Shown here one piece after another: positions 26,592 through 35,361 of a DNA stretch of 64,000 nt; positions within the stretch are counted from its first letter, which is position 1, and each line of letters starts with the position of its first letter. The position numbers were made by a program, and so were the translations under genes. The notes under the pieces are model-generated. The model ran no database searches, was not told where the DNA came from, and saw nothing but the letters and a program-made list of their open reading frames with translations. The DNA is taken from assembly GCA_947245585.1 (NCBI GenBank), contig CAMXPV010000001.1, positions 62,001 through 126,000 of the forward strand, given 5' to 3'. This DNA is from an uncultured Lachnospiraceae bacterium. Lineage in GTDB: Bacteria > Bacillota > Clostridia > Lachnospirales > Lachnospiraceae.

Positions 26592-27836
26592 CTACCGCAC
26601 TTTATAAGCCCCGTATATGCCATCCTGATTTATTACAATTAAGTAATCCCTCTGCCAGTCAAATTCATAATACATATCCCCGGGAATCTTCGCTATCTGC
26701 TTTTCTTCCTCATTTTCCACAGCCCTGCTATAGATTGTGAAATTCCGCAGAAGATAAATCATGCCTTCCTGATACCCTATAATTCTTGTGCTCTTTTTCC
26801 ATGGGCTGTACAGGATATCGTTTTCTCCCGTTTTGGGATTCAGATGGAATAACACATCATATCTCAGTTCATGCTGTGGCGGGTCCCATGATTCGGTATG
26901 ATACCCTGTGACCAACTGTACCAATCCAATGATCTCCCCATTCTCTGTCATTATCTTGTCTGGCTGTATAATTGAAAAATCAAATGCCGGTGCCTGCAGG
27001 CATCCTATCTTCCACTCTTCCGAATCTCCTTCTACACAATAAGACCGATCATCCCTCTGATATCCTAAAGAAATCAATTTCCCGCCTACTCTTATGGTTT
27101 CTATATCATTGCGTTCAGAGTTAAAAACCTTCGGCCTGCCTTCCTTTTCCCCTATCTCAATCATGCAATATTCCTCTTTTTCTGCATCATAATATCTTCT
27201 AATGCGCATTCCGCGATATAAAACTACCTGTTCCCTGCCCGTCCTGTCCTCTTGCGAAAACAACGTATTTACCTCAACGCAGTCTGTTTTCATATTTCCA
27301 TCAATGGGGCATATATAATAACGCGCTTCCTCCTCGTATCCGTCGATTGTCAGCAGCCAGTTTTTTCTTGTCCGTTTGATTGTCACGCTAAGCTCATCCG
27401 GAATAGCTGTCAGTCCGCACATACTTCCTATATCCTCTTCCGACAGTATTTCTTCATCTGTCTGCCTTTCAAGGTCAAACCGCCTAACCGTCTGATTCAC
27501 TACGGAATATAGCTTAGTTCCTATTATCAATCCTGACCGTCCTGCCGCTTCCGTTGATTCCAAATTATATTCAGTTGTTTCTCCTGTCCCTAACGTATAC
27601 AGAGTAATTTGATTTCCCCGCCAGAAGATATAGTCCTCCTCATCTCCTCTTATATTGCTCTCTGCACTGAGACGCTTAATGACATACCTCTCTTCCTTCC
27701 AATCTACTAAACTCAATCCCCAAAGACACGCGGAAATCACGCTTCCTAATATACCTGCTATACAAAGTATAGCTGACACCATACCAATTATCTTTGCCGC
27801 TGTAGGAACGGCGTTTTTCGACGATCCCTGCTTCAC
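26592..27836 (-). CDS. membrane-anchored propeller-like protein
   Basis: A 414-residue protein with one N-terminal membrane segment (about 15-42) and a repeat-rich, propeller-like outer part (IFWRGNQITLYTLGTGET, RTGREQVVLYRGMRIRRYYD, STRIIGYQEGMIYLLRN). GTG 27836 is chosen because its first residues align with the ATG start of the paralogue at 2494-4725 and AGAAGGG lies upstream. It ends GIYGAYKVR, exactly where the paralogue gains its extra domains. Follows member B of the A-B pair; candidate immunity protein. Confidence 0.65.
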   Translation of the reverse strand: MKQGSSKNAVPTAAKIIGMVSAILCIAGILGSVISACLWGLSLVDWKEERYVIKRLSAESNIRGDEEDYIFWRGNQITLYTLGTGETTEYNLESTEAAGRSGLIIGTKLYSVVNQTVRRFDLERQTDEEILSEEDIGSMCGLTAIPDELSVTIKRTRKNWLLTIDGYEEEARYYICPIDGNMKTDCVEVNTLFSQEDRTGREQVVLYRGMRIRRYYDAEKEEYCMIEIGEKEGRPKVFNSERNDIETIRVGGKLISLGYQRDDRSYCVEGDSEEWKIGCLQAPAFDFSIIQPDKIMTENGEIIGLVQLVTGYHTESWDPPQHELRYDVLFHLNPKTGENDILYSPWKKSTRIIGYQEGMIYLLRNFTIYSRAVENEEEKQIAKIPGDMYYEFDWQRDYLIVINQDGIYGAYKVR

Positions 27837-27918
27837 AGTTAACACCCTTCTTCCCCATTGCGTTCTGCATGTAACAATCATCCCTTATACATATTGATTT
27901 TCATTCCAGACGTTCCCC

Positions 27919-28371
27919 TTAGTCCTCCCTGTGTAATTCCAAACCAACCGCGCCGCGGCTAAGCAGGCTTTCCGCCAATTCCTCGCATATCCTGATTTCG
28001 TATCCGTTTTCTGTCTTTACTCTGTATATGGCCTCTTCCCGTCCGGCGTTATCTTCCGCCAGTACAGGACAATAATAGGTTTTGCTCTCTTCTTTCTGCA
28101 TATCAAACAACGCCAGAAAGACAAACGGCATCCGGCTGTCATACAGCTTCATAATCTCCATGACCTCCTCCGACACCATCAATATCGGATTCAGCATAAT
28201 ATCCGGATAAAAAACATCCATGCCGGTTCGCATTTCCAATCGCAAATGCTTTGAAATTTCTCCGTACTCCTGCCTGTTCAGCTTCCTAACGTCCAGTTTC
28301 CCATACCAACTCATGATCTGCGGCAGGGGATTTTCCTCCTGTGCGCGAAGTATCAAATATTTCTTATACAT
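27919..28371 (-). CDS. unrecognised A-B pair member B, second copy
   Basis: A 150-residue homologue of the proteins at 16087 and 34288 (YLILRAQEENPLPQIMSWYG, LNPILMVSEEVMEIMKLYD, YYCPVL, AVGLELHRED). ATG 28371 is chosen by alignment with the paralogues and overlaps the stop of member A by 8 nt, a clear sign of coupling. Confidence 0.5.
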   Translation of the reverse strand: MYKKYLILRAQEENPLPQIMSWYGKLDVRKLNRQEYGEISKHLRLEMRTGMDVFYPDIMLNPILMVSEEVMEIMKLYDSRMPFVFLALFDMQKEESKTYYCPVLAEDNAGREEAIYRVKTENGYEIRICEELAESLLSRGAVGLELHRED

Positions 28372-28945
28372 ATCCGTATCCACTCTCCAATCTCTCCGCT
28401 TCTCCCCGCCATCTCCCGAAGAAAAAGAAAAAATCATCTGTTCTTTTCAATAACCTATACTCTTCGCAATTTTTAATCTCATCCAACATATCTCTGCACA
28501 AAGCCTCTATGGCCGCATAGTAATATTCAGCATACTGATACCGAACCGCGTCTTTCTCATACTGATGGATTCGGGGATGCTCCTTTTCAAGCCGCTCTAT
28601 AATCAAATCCATATCCTCCTCATACATCTGAAAAAAACAGGACGGATTCCATGTAAGCTCTTCCTGATTCTCATCCATATACAGTTCTTTTCCATATAGG
28701 GTCAGGCGCAATTCACCCGTCCGCATCTGAATGTCACTGTATAGATAGCAGACTCCTACGCTTGCCGCCTCCGCTTCCGTCTGTTTGCTCCACTGCCGAA
28801 ACAGCGTTGCAAAAACATCGACCATTTCCTTTCTTCTCTCCGTTTTTGCATACTCTTTTTCCAACAGCCGTATTCTGGAGGCAAACAGTTCCGCTCCCCA
28901 CTTCCAGGCATCCGCCATTAACTTTTCCCTATAGACCATCTCCAT
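28364..28945 (-). CDS. unrecognised A-B pair member A, second copy
   Basis: A 193-residue homologue of 16618 and 34816: helical N-terminus, VCYLYSDIQMRTGELRLTLY strand region, an acidic aromatic patch (SCFFQMYEEDMDLIIERLE) and an RYQYAEYYYAAIEALCRD helix. AGGGG precedes the ATG. It lies 28 bp after the short spike gene, so it is in the same transcription unit. Confidence 0.5.
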   Translation of the reverse strand: MEMVYREKLMADAWKWGAELFASRIRLLEKEYAKTERRKEMVDVFATLFRQWSKQTEAEAASVGVCYLYSDIQMRTGELRLTLYGKELYMDENQEELTWNPSCFFQMYEEDMDLIIERLEKEHPRIHQYEKDAVRYQYAEYYYAAIEALCRDMLDEIKNCEEYRLLKRTDDFFFFFGRWRGEAERLESGYGYV

Positions 28946-28973
28946 GCGTCCCCTGCTCTTTCCGCTTCCCTTG

Positions 28974-30371
28974 CTACTGTATCTTTAGATTGCCGCCCAC
29001 AAAGGAAATATCATTTTCCAACTCTATGCTGGTTCCCTTCTGCTTAAAGCTGACCGAAGAAGCGCCCGCCGCAAGCAGAGATCCGGAATTGCTTGTTATC
29101 GTCAAGTCTTCCGCCGCCTCCAATATAACGGAATGGTTGCTGATAATGTGGATCCCCTCCTGATCTGTCATCTCTATCCTGTTTCCCTGATTATTGGTAA
29201 TGACAATGGAATCCGGCGTAAACCGCACTTCCTTCTGATACTTGCTTTTAAACACCTTATGATCCGGATTCTTACGATCTGCACTTTCCGTCCCCACATG
29301 CACGGAGCTTGTCACAAACGCATCCTTTTCCCATTTTTCCGGGACAGTAAGCCTCACCCTGTCGCCCGGCTCCGGCATACAGTACCATCCGGTTCCGTCA
29401 GGCGTAGAGTAAGTGGTAGCATACGGATACCAGACCACTGGCTCCTGTTGCCTGTTTTCATCTTCTGTAATGACGATCTGTACCTTATCTTCCCTTACCG
29501 CCTTTACTGTGGCAGATAAGGTGCATCCCACCATTTCCTCCCAAAATGCCTCCGGCTCTTCTATCCCCCTCTTTCTTTTCATATGGCAGAAATGTAGCAA
29601 TTCACCACCTATATACCGGCTCTTTATCTGACAAATGTAAAATGGTTCACCAAGTAACGTAGTATAATCTCCAATTCTGCGCGCTTCCCTGCTCTCCACC
29701 ATATATTCCAGACAATCTGACTCTGATAAAGACATTCCTTGATCCGTTTTTTTCCTGTATGCGCTCAAATCCTTTCTCATCGTATATTTTTTTCCTTCCG
29801 GTAGCACGAAGCTTTCTCCCATGGGAAGCGCATAGGAAAGTTTGACTCCCTTTTTTTGCGCATCCGGCACCAGAAATTGATGTTTACGGCTTGCCAGTCT
29901 TTTGAAAAACTCCCAATCCGTTTCGTAGTATTGTAAAACCAACTCGCCCGTCTGCTCCTCCCACGACTCGTTAAAAACAATCCCGGAATCCCGATATTCT
30001 GTTGCTATCTCCTTTAAAATCTGTCCATATGCCATAGACGGATTTTGAAAAGAGCGCAAATGCCTCTTTCCATCCATCAGCACACTGCCCGACATGATCT
30101 CAAGGCTCAGTTTCCTCTGGTCATTACAATATGTCACGGAAAAATCTGTGACTATGCCGTGGAACAGAATTTGTATTTCTCCTTCTTTGCCGACCATCCG
30201 TACCTGTTCCCACACTTCCCCTGTCAGCATTCCCAGATACTCTTCCTCCTGTTCGTCTGATATGTAACCGGAAATCACCATCTTTCCATGACAATTCACT
30301 TCTTCCTCTATCTGCAGCTCTAAAATATTCAAAAACTCCAACGGGCTTGTCCTGATACTATATTCTCTCAT
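28974..30371 (-). CDS. VgrG/late-control-D-type spike protein, short form
   Basis: A 465-residue VgrG-family protein: hub motif QYYETDWEFFKRLASRKHQ (about 146-164), OB fold with WYCMPEPGDRVRLTVP (about 325), and a beta-helix-like end (DISFVGGNLKIQ) without a long tail. It overlaps the upstream adaptor-like gene by 14 nt. It forms a short/long pair with the spike at 31616-33157. Confidence 0.85.
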   Translation of the reverse strand: MREYSIRTSPLEFLNILELQIEEEVNCHGKMVISGYISDEQEEEYLGMLTGEVWEQVRMVGKEGEIQILFHGIVTDFSVTYCNDQRKLSLEIMSGSVLMDGKRHLRSFQNPSMAYGQILKEIATEYRDSGIVFNESWEEQTGELVLQYYETDWEFFKRLASRKHQFLVPDAQKKGVKLSYALPMGESFVLPEGKKYTMRKDLSAYRKKTDQGMSLSESDCLEYMVESREARRIGDYTTLLGEPFYICQIKSRYIGGELLHFCHMKRKRGIEEPEAFWEEMVGCTLSATVKAVREDKVQIVITEDENRQQEPVVWYPYATTYSTPDGTGWYCMPEPGDRVRLTVPEKWEKDAFVTSSVHVGTESADRKNPDHKVFKSKYQKEVRFTPDSIVITNNQGNRIEMTDQEGIHIISNHSVILEAAEDLTITSNSGSLLAAGASSVSFKQKGTSIELENDISFVGGNLKIQ

Positions 30372-30897
30372 CTATACTCTCCTCTATCGACTGCATCATT
30401 TCCCACACCAATGGTTTCCATGTATCATACTCCTCAAAAAGACAGAAAAAGGTTCCCAGAATATTCCTGTCGTCTACCGAAAAGAAAAACAGGACATTGT
30501 ATACTCTCTCATCCCCGGCAAAACTTTTATATTCCAACCACTGTACCTTTACGACACCTTCCGTCTCTCCCTTGTCATAACATACGATCCGGCTGTCCAT
30601 CTTTGCCAACTGCTCTTTGACTATGTCCGGCGACTGGATTTTCTCCTCAATGCTCTGCATGGTAATTCCGGCTGTGCCGTCCTGTGTGATAAAGAAAAAC
30701 TCCGGAATCTCCCTGGACCAAAATATCTTCTCCGCCGTCTCCCGATCCGCCAGAGAAAAGCATGTCGGTATCCACATCGTAACGTCACATAACAACCGCC
30801 GCTCTTCCTCCTTTTTCTCCCATAACGGCTTCTCTGCGGCGGCGGATTCTACCTGCTGTAAATAGAAATCTACATCTCTGTAGTCAATTCTCTCCAT
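30358..30897 (-). CDS. DcrB/DUF1795-like protein, candidate spike adaptor
   Basis: A 179-residue soluble protein resembling the 15476-16048 protein in plan: MWIPTCFSLAD near the start, EFFFITQDGTAGITMQS in the middle, YNVLFFFSVDDRNILGTFFC and a WKPLVWEMMQSIEESI C-terminus. It sits between another adaptor-like gene and the short spike gene, overlapping both by 14 nt. Effector or spike loading is inferred from DUF1795/Eag proteins of type VI systems. Confidence 0.5.
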   Translation of the reverse strand: MERIDYRDVDFYLQQVESAAAEKPLWEKKEEERRLLCDVTMWIPTCFSLADRETAEKIFWSREIPEFFFITQDGTAGITMQSIEEKIQSPDIVKEQLAKMDSRIVCYDKGETEGVVKVQWLEYKSFAGDERVYNVLFFFSVDDRNILGTFFCLFEEYDTWKPLVWEMMQSIEESIDERI

Positions 30898-31402
30898 GCA
30901 CGTTCCTCCATGTACCCAGACTGTAGAGAATCAGGCTCTTCCACTTAAGACTCTCCATTTCCGGATAGGTAAAGGCCACCATGACCATCTCGTCCTGCAC
31001 CACACCAAAAGCCTTGATATGTTCTGTTTCCCGATCAGGCATCCGCATCTGGAACCACCCGACAGAAAGCGCTTCGCCTTCCTTCTGATAAACAGGCGAA
31101 AACCGGTACTGTGGGAAAGTGCTCGCCGCCAGTTCCCGCGCTGCTTCCACCGCAGGAATCAACTCTTCCCGATTCATTTTCTGTCCCACCACCTGTCCGG
31201 TAACCTGTACGCCGTCAGGGTTCTCCAAAATAATCTCCGGTTGTTCTTTTCCCGGATAAAAGCGGCGTTTCCTCACCTCCTCCATCTGAAAAAAGCCTTC
31301 CGGAAATTCCATCTGTAATCCGATCGCTTCCATCTTCAAAAGCGTGAGTCTGATATCCTCCTGTATACACCCGCTGCTGTCTTTCGCGCAGAATATTTCC
31401 AT
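30884..31402 (-). CDS. DcrB/DUF1795-like protein, candidate spike adaptor
   Basis: A 172-residue soluble protein: MEFPEGFFQMEEVRKRRF, QPEIILENPDGVQVTGQVVG, a helical middle, VGWFQMRMPD and a closing MESLKWKSLILYSLGTW segment, again the DcrB-like order. RBS GAGG lies 9 nt from ATG. Its first 188 nt overlap, in another frame, the 134-residue ORF from 31619. Confidence 0.5.
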   Translation of the reverse strand: MEIFCAKDSSGCIQEDIRLTLLKMEAIGLQMEFPEGFFQMEEVRKRRFYPGKEQPEIILENPDGVQVTGQVVGQKMNREELIPAVEAARELAASTFPQYRFSPVYQKEGEALSVGWFQMRMPDRETEHIKAFGVVQDEMVMVAFTYPEMESLKWKSLILYSLGTWRNVHGEN

Positions 31403-31619
31403 CCGTTTTTTCCTCTTTCCGTTTAAAATTCATTTGAAACGCTTCCATCAACTGTCGTCTTCTTCGCAGCACGTCTCCTGCTCCGGGCGATTCCGGCCGG
31501 AAGACCCGCTGTTCCAACTCTGCAACCGCATTGGCGCGGTTTTGGGCCGCATTCAGGTTATTCATCCTGTCTATCGCCGGATTCTTTCCCACACCGCCCG
31601 TTTCCATCGGGTCGCTCAT
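31215..31619 (-). CDS. 134-residue ORF coupled to the long spike gene
   Basis: ATG 31619 overlaps the spike stop (ATGA) and GGAAGGGGG lies 8 nt upstream, so translation is likely. The first 70 residues are helical and charged (MNNLNAAQNRANAVAELEQR, VLRRRRQLMEAF). The last third lies inside the next gene in another frame and has an unnatural composition, so the functional part may be only the N-terminal half or an upstream frameshift may have lengthened it. No family recognised. Confidence 0.45.
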   Translation of the reverse strand: MSDPMETGGVGKNPAIDRMNNLNAAQNRANAVAELEQRVFRPESPGAGDVLRRRRQLMEAFQMNFKRKEEKTDGNILRERQQRVYTGGYQTHAFEDGSDRITDGISGRLFSDGGGEETPLLSGKRTTGDYFGEP

Positions 31620-33157
31620 GCCAGATACCCCCTTCCCAACTGTTTTACCAGACAGCTCTCCAATTTAACGCCCAAACTTCCCTCCAGTCCTGCTGCAGGA
31701 GTCGAACCGATCAGACACGCTTCCACTTTTTTCGGTTCCTTAAACACATATTTCGCCGTTTCCTCCCTGGAAAAAACAGGAAAAGCCTCCTCTTTGCTCC
31801 CATTCATTTTCACGGCATCAGCCGCCCCTATCAAATCAAATCCATTGCACATGTTAAGGACTGCCGGCTGCACCGCTTTCTTTACCAACGATATTTCCTG
31901 CGGCGCCTGAAATAAAATCTTATTGGCTATTAACCCCACCTGCTCCTCCGCCGTAATTGTCAATTGGCCGTGGCTGGTAAAACTGGCTCCCGTATCGTCC
32001 CTTAATTCCGCCCGCAGTGTTTTCTTCTGCTTCCTATCCTGAAATCCGATTGTATCCGGCATCAGATACATACGTTTCTGATCCTTTGTGGTAAAATATC
32101 GGTTGGAAACTTCCATCTCAGGATTTCCCTCTCCGTTTCTGTGAACGCCGCACACCGCCCTTCCCTCTCTTCCGAAAGCATCACCGATCCGGACATAGAC
32201 GCGCTCTCCCTTCTCCGGCATACAGTAGGTCAGATTCCCCATATCCGGCTCCCACGGATACCAATAGGCACTCTCCACCGGCTGCTCCTTGTCCACATCA
32301 AATTTTACCCTGATCTCTTCCCCCTGCACCTCCAGTACGGTGGCTGCTAAAAGCGTTCCTGTCGCATATGTATTTTCACCCGTATCCGCCTTTATAAAAG
32401 CCTGTTTTGCCAGGATATCATGAAAATACAGAAGACCCTGCTCCAATCGGCATTCCTTTTCCGTCACGGTAAACCTTCCCTCTTCGCAGTCTACTGCGTC
32501 GCCAATCTCCCAATGTTCTCCCGTCCGCACACGCTGACAAAATGTTTTGTGCTCCCTGTCATACCAGACGCGCTCTCTCATAATCTTATCATCCGCTTTC
32601 TGCTCTCCGCCCTTTGGTATTCCAATATGAATATCCGGTACAGGTGTAAATGCACATACTACAATTCCCGTCTGCAGCCTGCCTGCAAGCCTCTTTAGAA
32701 ACGCCCAATCCGTCTCTTCTATCTGGTAAAGAGGCATTCCGATCTCCCGGTCCTCCACATGAAACTGCAGCTTCGCTCCCGGCGTATCTGCCAGTACGGT
32801 CTGCATGACTTCCCGATAGGTCATGGATGTATCCTGAAAGGTTCTGCGCTTCTTCCGATAATCAAGACGCTCCGTATCAGATACGCCTGTCAGAGATACC
32901 TGATATCCCCTGCCCTCCTGTTTGATCTGCGCCTCTTTCAGCATCCCTGCAAAAAGGATTTGGTGATCCGCCCTGACCGTAAAGCCTGTCCCCGCTATTG
33001 GCTGAAGCAGGCAGTCTTCTCCTTCCTCATCCGAAACCATACCCTCTATCTGCACATAAATATGAGAATTTCCCCGTATTTCCATGTGAAACTCTCGTAT
33101 ATCACGTACAGGGATAACGGAGTCCACCTGAATATCGCCCAGTGTCAATACCTGCAT
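31616..33157 (-). CDS. VgrG/late-control-D-type spike protein, long form
   Basis: A 513-residue VgrG-family protein: hub motif YQIEETDWAFLKRLAGRLQ (about 150-168), OB fold with TYCMPEKGERVYVRIG (about 325), a beta-helix-like part (ASFTSHGQLTITAEEQVGLI), and a C-terminal tail of about 100 residues absent from the short forms. ATG 33157 is preferred over ATG 33163 because AAGGAGG sits 7 nt before the former but touches the latter. First gene of module II. Confidence 0.85.
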   Translation of the reverse strand: MQVLTLGDIQVDSVIPVRDIREFHMEIRGNSHIYVQIEGMVSDEEGEDCLLQPIAGTGFTVRADHQILFAGMLKEAQIKQEGRGYQVSLTGVSDTERLDYRKKRRTFQDTSMTYREVMQTVLADTPGAKLQFHVEDREIGMPLYQIEETDWAFLKRLAGRLQTGIVVCAFTPVPDIHIGIPKGGEQKADDKIMRERVWYDREHKTFCQRVRTGEHWEIGDAVDCEEGRFTVTEKECRLEQGLLYFHDILAKQAFIKADTGENTYATGTLLAATVLEVQGEEIRVKFDVDKEQPVESAYWYPWEPDMGNLTYCMPEKGERVYVRIGDAFGREGRAVCGVHRNGEGNPEMEVSNRYFTTKDQKRMYLMPDTIGFQDRKQKKTLRAELRDDTGASFTSHGQLTITAEEQVGLIANKILFQAPQEISLVKKAVQPAVLNMCNGFDLIGAADAVKMNGSKEEAFPVFSREETAKYVFKEPKKVEACLIGSTPAAGLEGSLGVKLESCLVKQLGRGYLA

Positions 33158-33204
33158 AAGCATTCCTCCTTAAAAAGCCTGTTCCTATGTATCTCCTTTT
33201 AGCA

Positions 33205-33711
33205 CTACTCGTCCGCTATCTCTTCAATGTAGACAATCGTATCTGGCGGTATATACCTGATCCTCAAATGCTGCCCGTCTCCTGTAATTACATTTTTATC
33301 AAGTGCCCAATAACTATATCCCCAATCAACAAAGTTGGACTCACTGACTTTAAAGTTTTTCCCATTAACCCTAAAAGTATATCCGTGCGAATTATCTAAA
33401 TAATCCGCTACAATCCCCTCAACTTCAAAATATTTGCCCTTTTTATATCCCAAAATAACTTTATTATAGCTCAATATCATTAGTATAATTTCCACCAGCA
33501 ACACTATGCCTAAGAAATCTAGTATAAAATGCTCCTGAATACCACTCATTTTACGTAGAAAGCCTACTTCTTCTGTCTCTTTATCCTGTCTTTTTTCCAA
33601 TCTATGTACAGCCCCGCTCATAACAAAAATCCCCAATAAAATACCTAGTGCATTCATAAGAAATATTTTGGGACTACCTATATAGCTTGCTTCGTATAAT
33701 ATTTTGTTCAT
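33205..33711 (-). CDS. DUF3592-like membrane protein
   Basis: A 168-residue paralogue of 25593-26105: same first nine residues (MNKILYEAS), two membrane segments (about 15-35 and 68-88), an outer strand domain (YFEVEGIVADYLDNSHGYTF) and the same end (YIEEIADE). The middle is diverged. ATG chosen as for the paralogue. Last gene of module III. Confidence 0.6.
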   Translation of the reverse strand: MNKILYEASYIGSPKIFLMNALGILLGIFVMSGAVHRLEKRQDKETEEVGFLRKMSGIQEHFILDFLGIVLLVEIILMILSYNKVILGYKKGKYFEVEGIVADYLDNSHGYTFRVNGKNFKVSESNFVDWGYSYWALDKNVITGDGQHLRIRYIPPDTIVYIEEIADE

Positions 33712-33770
33712 CTTAATCTCCACTTCTCCGCCTCTGGTTAGGAAGCAAACATCAATAAATTACTTCCGGT

Positions 33771-34265
33771 CTAATCTGTCTCCCACTCCTCTGGCATCAT
33801 CTGCTCTATGTACACAATCGTATTTTCCGATGATTTAGGAAGGTATCTGATCCTTAAATGCTGTCCATTTCCAAATATGACGCCACCATTTTTCCGGTTT
33901 GGCGCATATCCCCATATATTTCCATCAGAACATTCAAATTTCACACCATCCAAGGTAAAGGACTCTATCGTCCCTCTGGTACTCCCCAGATTAGAATGAT
34001 AATCCTGTACAACTCCCTCTATTTCAACATAGTGTCCATTTTTATATGGAATTAAAGTCCCCATCCATCCAACCACTACACCGATTGCATTTACTGCTAT
34101 AACTGCTATCATTACTATTGTAACTCCTATCCGCTCCTCTTCCTTTATTTTATCGTTCTTTTTTTGAATGACACCCCCAACAACCAATATACTGATTCCA
34201 AAAATCATGACTAGCCATCTCTGTATGTTCCCCACGAAACTCACTTCATATAAAATCCTATTCAT
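33771..34265 (-). CDS. DUF3592-like membrane protein, full-length copy
   Basis: A 164-residue protein with two membrane segments (about 14-33 and 48-70) and a strand-rich outer domain (YVEIEGVVQDYHSN, ESFTLDGVKFECSDG, HLRIRYLPKSSENTIVYIEQ). Nearly identical to 26165-26488 outside the part missing there. Probably cotranscribed with 33205. An immunity role is likely from position but unproved. Confidence 0.6.
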   Translation of the reverse strand: MNRILYEVSFVGNIQRWLVMIFGISILVVGGVIQKKNDKIKEEERIGVTIVMIAVIAVNAIGVVVGWMGTLIPYKNGHYVEIEGVVQDYHSNLGSTRGTIESFTLDGVKFECSDGNIWGYAPNRKNGGVIFGNGQHLRIRYLPKSSENTIVYIEQMMPEEWETD

Positions 34266-34287
34266 AAGTACCTTCCTTTACTAAGAC

Positions 34288-34809
34288 CTATGCGAATTTA
34301 ACTTCCCGAAGTCCTATGCCGATTAGCCCCTTTCGTAGAAATGATTCTGCCAAATCTAAACTTATAACTATACACTGCTCATTAGTTGCTTTTGCCTCAA
34401 CTATGTGCCGATTCCACATTTTATCAACATTTACAACACCATTTTTCATCCCATCTTTATTGCGAGAAGCACAGGCATCCTCCGTAAAACAGTCAACCCT
34501 TGGTAAAAAAGGAATATAATATGTATATCTCTGTGTCCCTTCTGTATCTATGAAGAGTACCTCTCTAAAAAAAACTTGCTTTTCATATTTAAAAATAATA
34601 TCTTTCATATCCGCGCTAACCATTAAAACCGGCTTATCCAGAATATCTGGAAATAAAGTAAACTCTGTGATATCGACTTCAAATATCATTTTATCCTTCA
34701 GTCTAGCGTGCATCTGTTTTATATGATGCTGATCCAATTTCCCATACCACCCCTTTATATTTGGGTTTCTGTTATATTCTTCTCCCTGCTCTAAAATAAA
34801 GTATCTCAT
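34288..34809 (-). CDS. unrecognised A-B pair member B, third copy
   Basis: A 173-residue homologue of 16087 and 27919 (IKGWYGKLDQHH, LDKPVLMVSADMKDIIFKYE, YTYYIPFLPRVDC, RKGLIGIGLREV). It follows member A by 6 bp. The codon usage of this pair is noticeably more A+T-rich than in the other two. Confidence 0.5.
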   Translation of the reverse strand: MRYFILEQGEEYNRNPNIKGWYGKLDQHHIKQMHARLKDKMIFEVDITEFTLFPDILDKPVLMVSADMKDIIFKYEKQVFFREVLFIDTEGTQRYTYYIPFLPRVDCFTEDACASRNKDGMKNGVVNVDKMWNRHIVEAKATNEQCIVISLDLAESFLRKGLIGIGLREVKFA

Positions 34810-34815
34810 CTCTTT

Positions 34816-35343
34816 CTATAATCCTCCTATCAATTCCACGCTGTTCATATATTCTCCAAACCATACATTAATGCCTTGGCAGTTATTCTCTGGCAATAAT
34901 TTTATAAAAAACTCTTTTCCTGAAAAATAAACCTTTTTCATGTACTTTCTACGAACTTCCTCTATTTCATAATCCATCAACCTAATAAAATGTTTGTGTA
35001 AAAACTCCTTTATCTCCATAATATCTTTCTGTATGTCAACAAACAAAAATTCTGGCACATAATAAATGCATGGTGAGAACGGATCTACGTATATATCTTC
35101 ATTATATAATGAAATCTGATATGCATTATCATTAGTAACGATACTACTGTTAAGACAGGCAATGACCATATTTTTCAAATTTTCTTCTTTTCCTTCTATT
35201 AAGGAAAGTATTTCTTTCTGAAAATGATACCTCAGTGCCCTCTGCTCTTTTATGTAATATTTCTCTACCCTTTCTCTTCTCTTTTCTAACAAATTCACTA
35301 AAAAACTTTCAGATGTTTCATATATCTCTTTAAATCTATCCAT
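34816..35343 (-). CDS. unrecognised A-B pair member A, third copy
   Basis: A 175-residue homologue of 16618 and 28364: helical start, VIACLNSSIVTNDNAYQISL strand region, YVPEFLFVDIQKDIMEIKEF, LHKHFIRLMDYE and the closing WFGEYMNSVELIGG. No family recognised. It lies 18 bp after the large propeller-like gene. Confidence 0.5.
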   Translation of the reverse strand: MDRFKEIYETSESFLVNLLEKRRERVEKYYIKEQRALRYHFQKEILSLIEGKEENLKNMVIACLNSSIVTNDNAYQISLYNEDIYVDPFSPCIYYVPEFLFVDIQKDIMEIKEFLHKHFIRLMDYEIEEVRRKYMKKVYFSGKEFFIKLLPENNCQGINVWFGEYMNSVELIGGL

Positions 35344-35361
35344 TTAACAGACTCCTTTCCT

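Larger units (their letters stand above)
33205..34275. repeat. duplicated two-gene membrane-protein cassette, copy 2
   Basis: Second copy of the cassette at 25593-26500, here with both genes full length. Comparison of the two shows the 171-bp in-frame deletion in copy 1. Confidence 0.7.
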
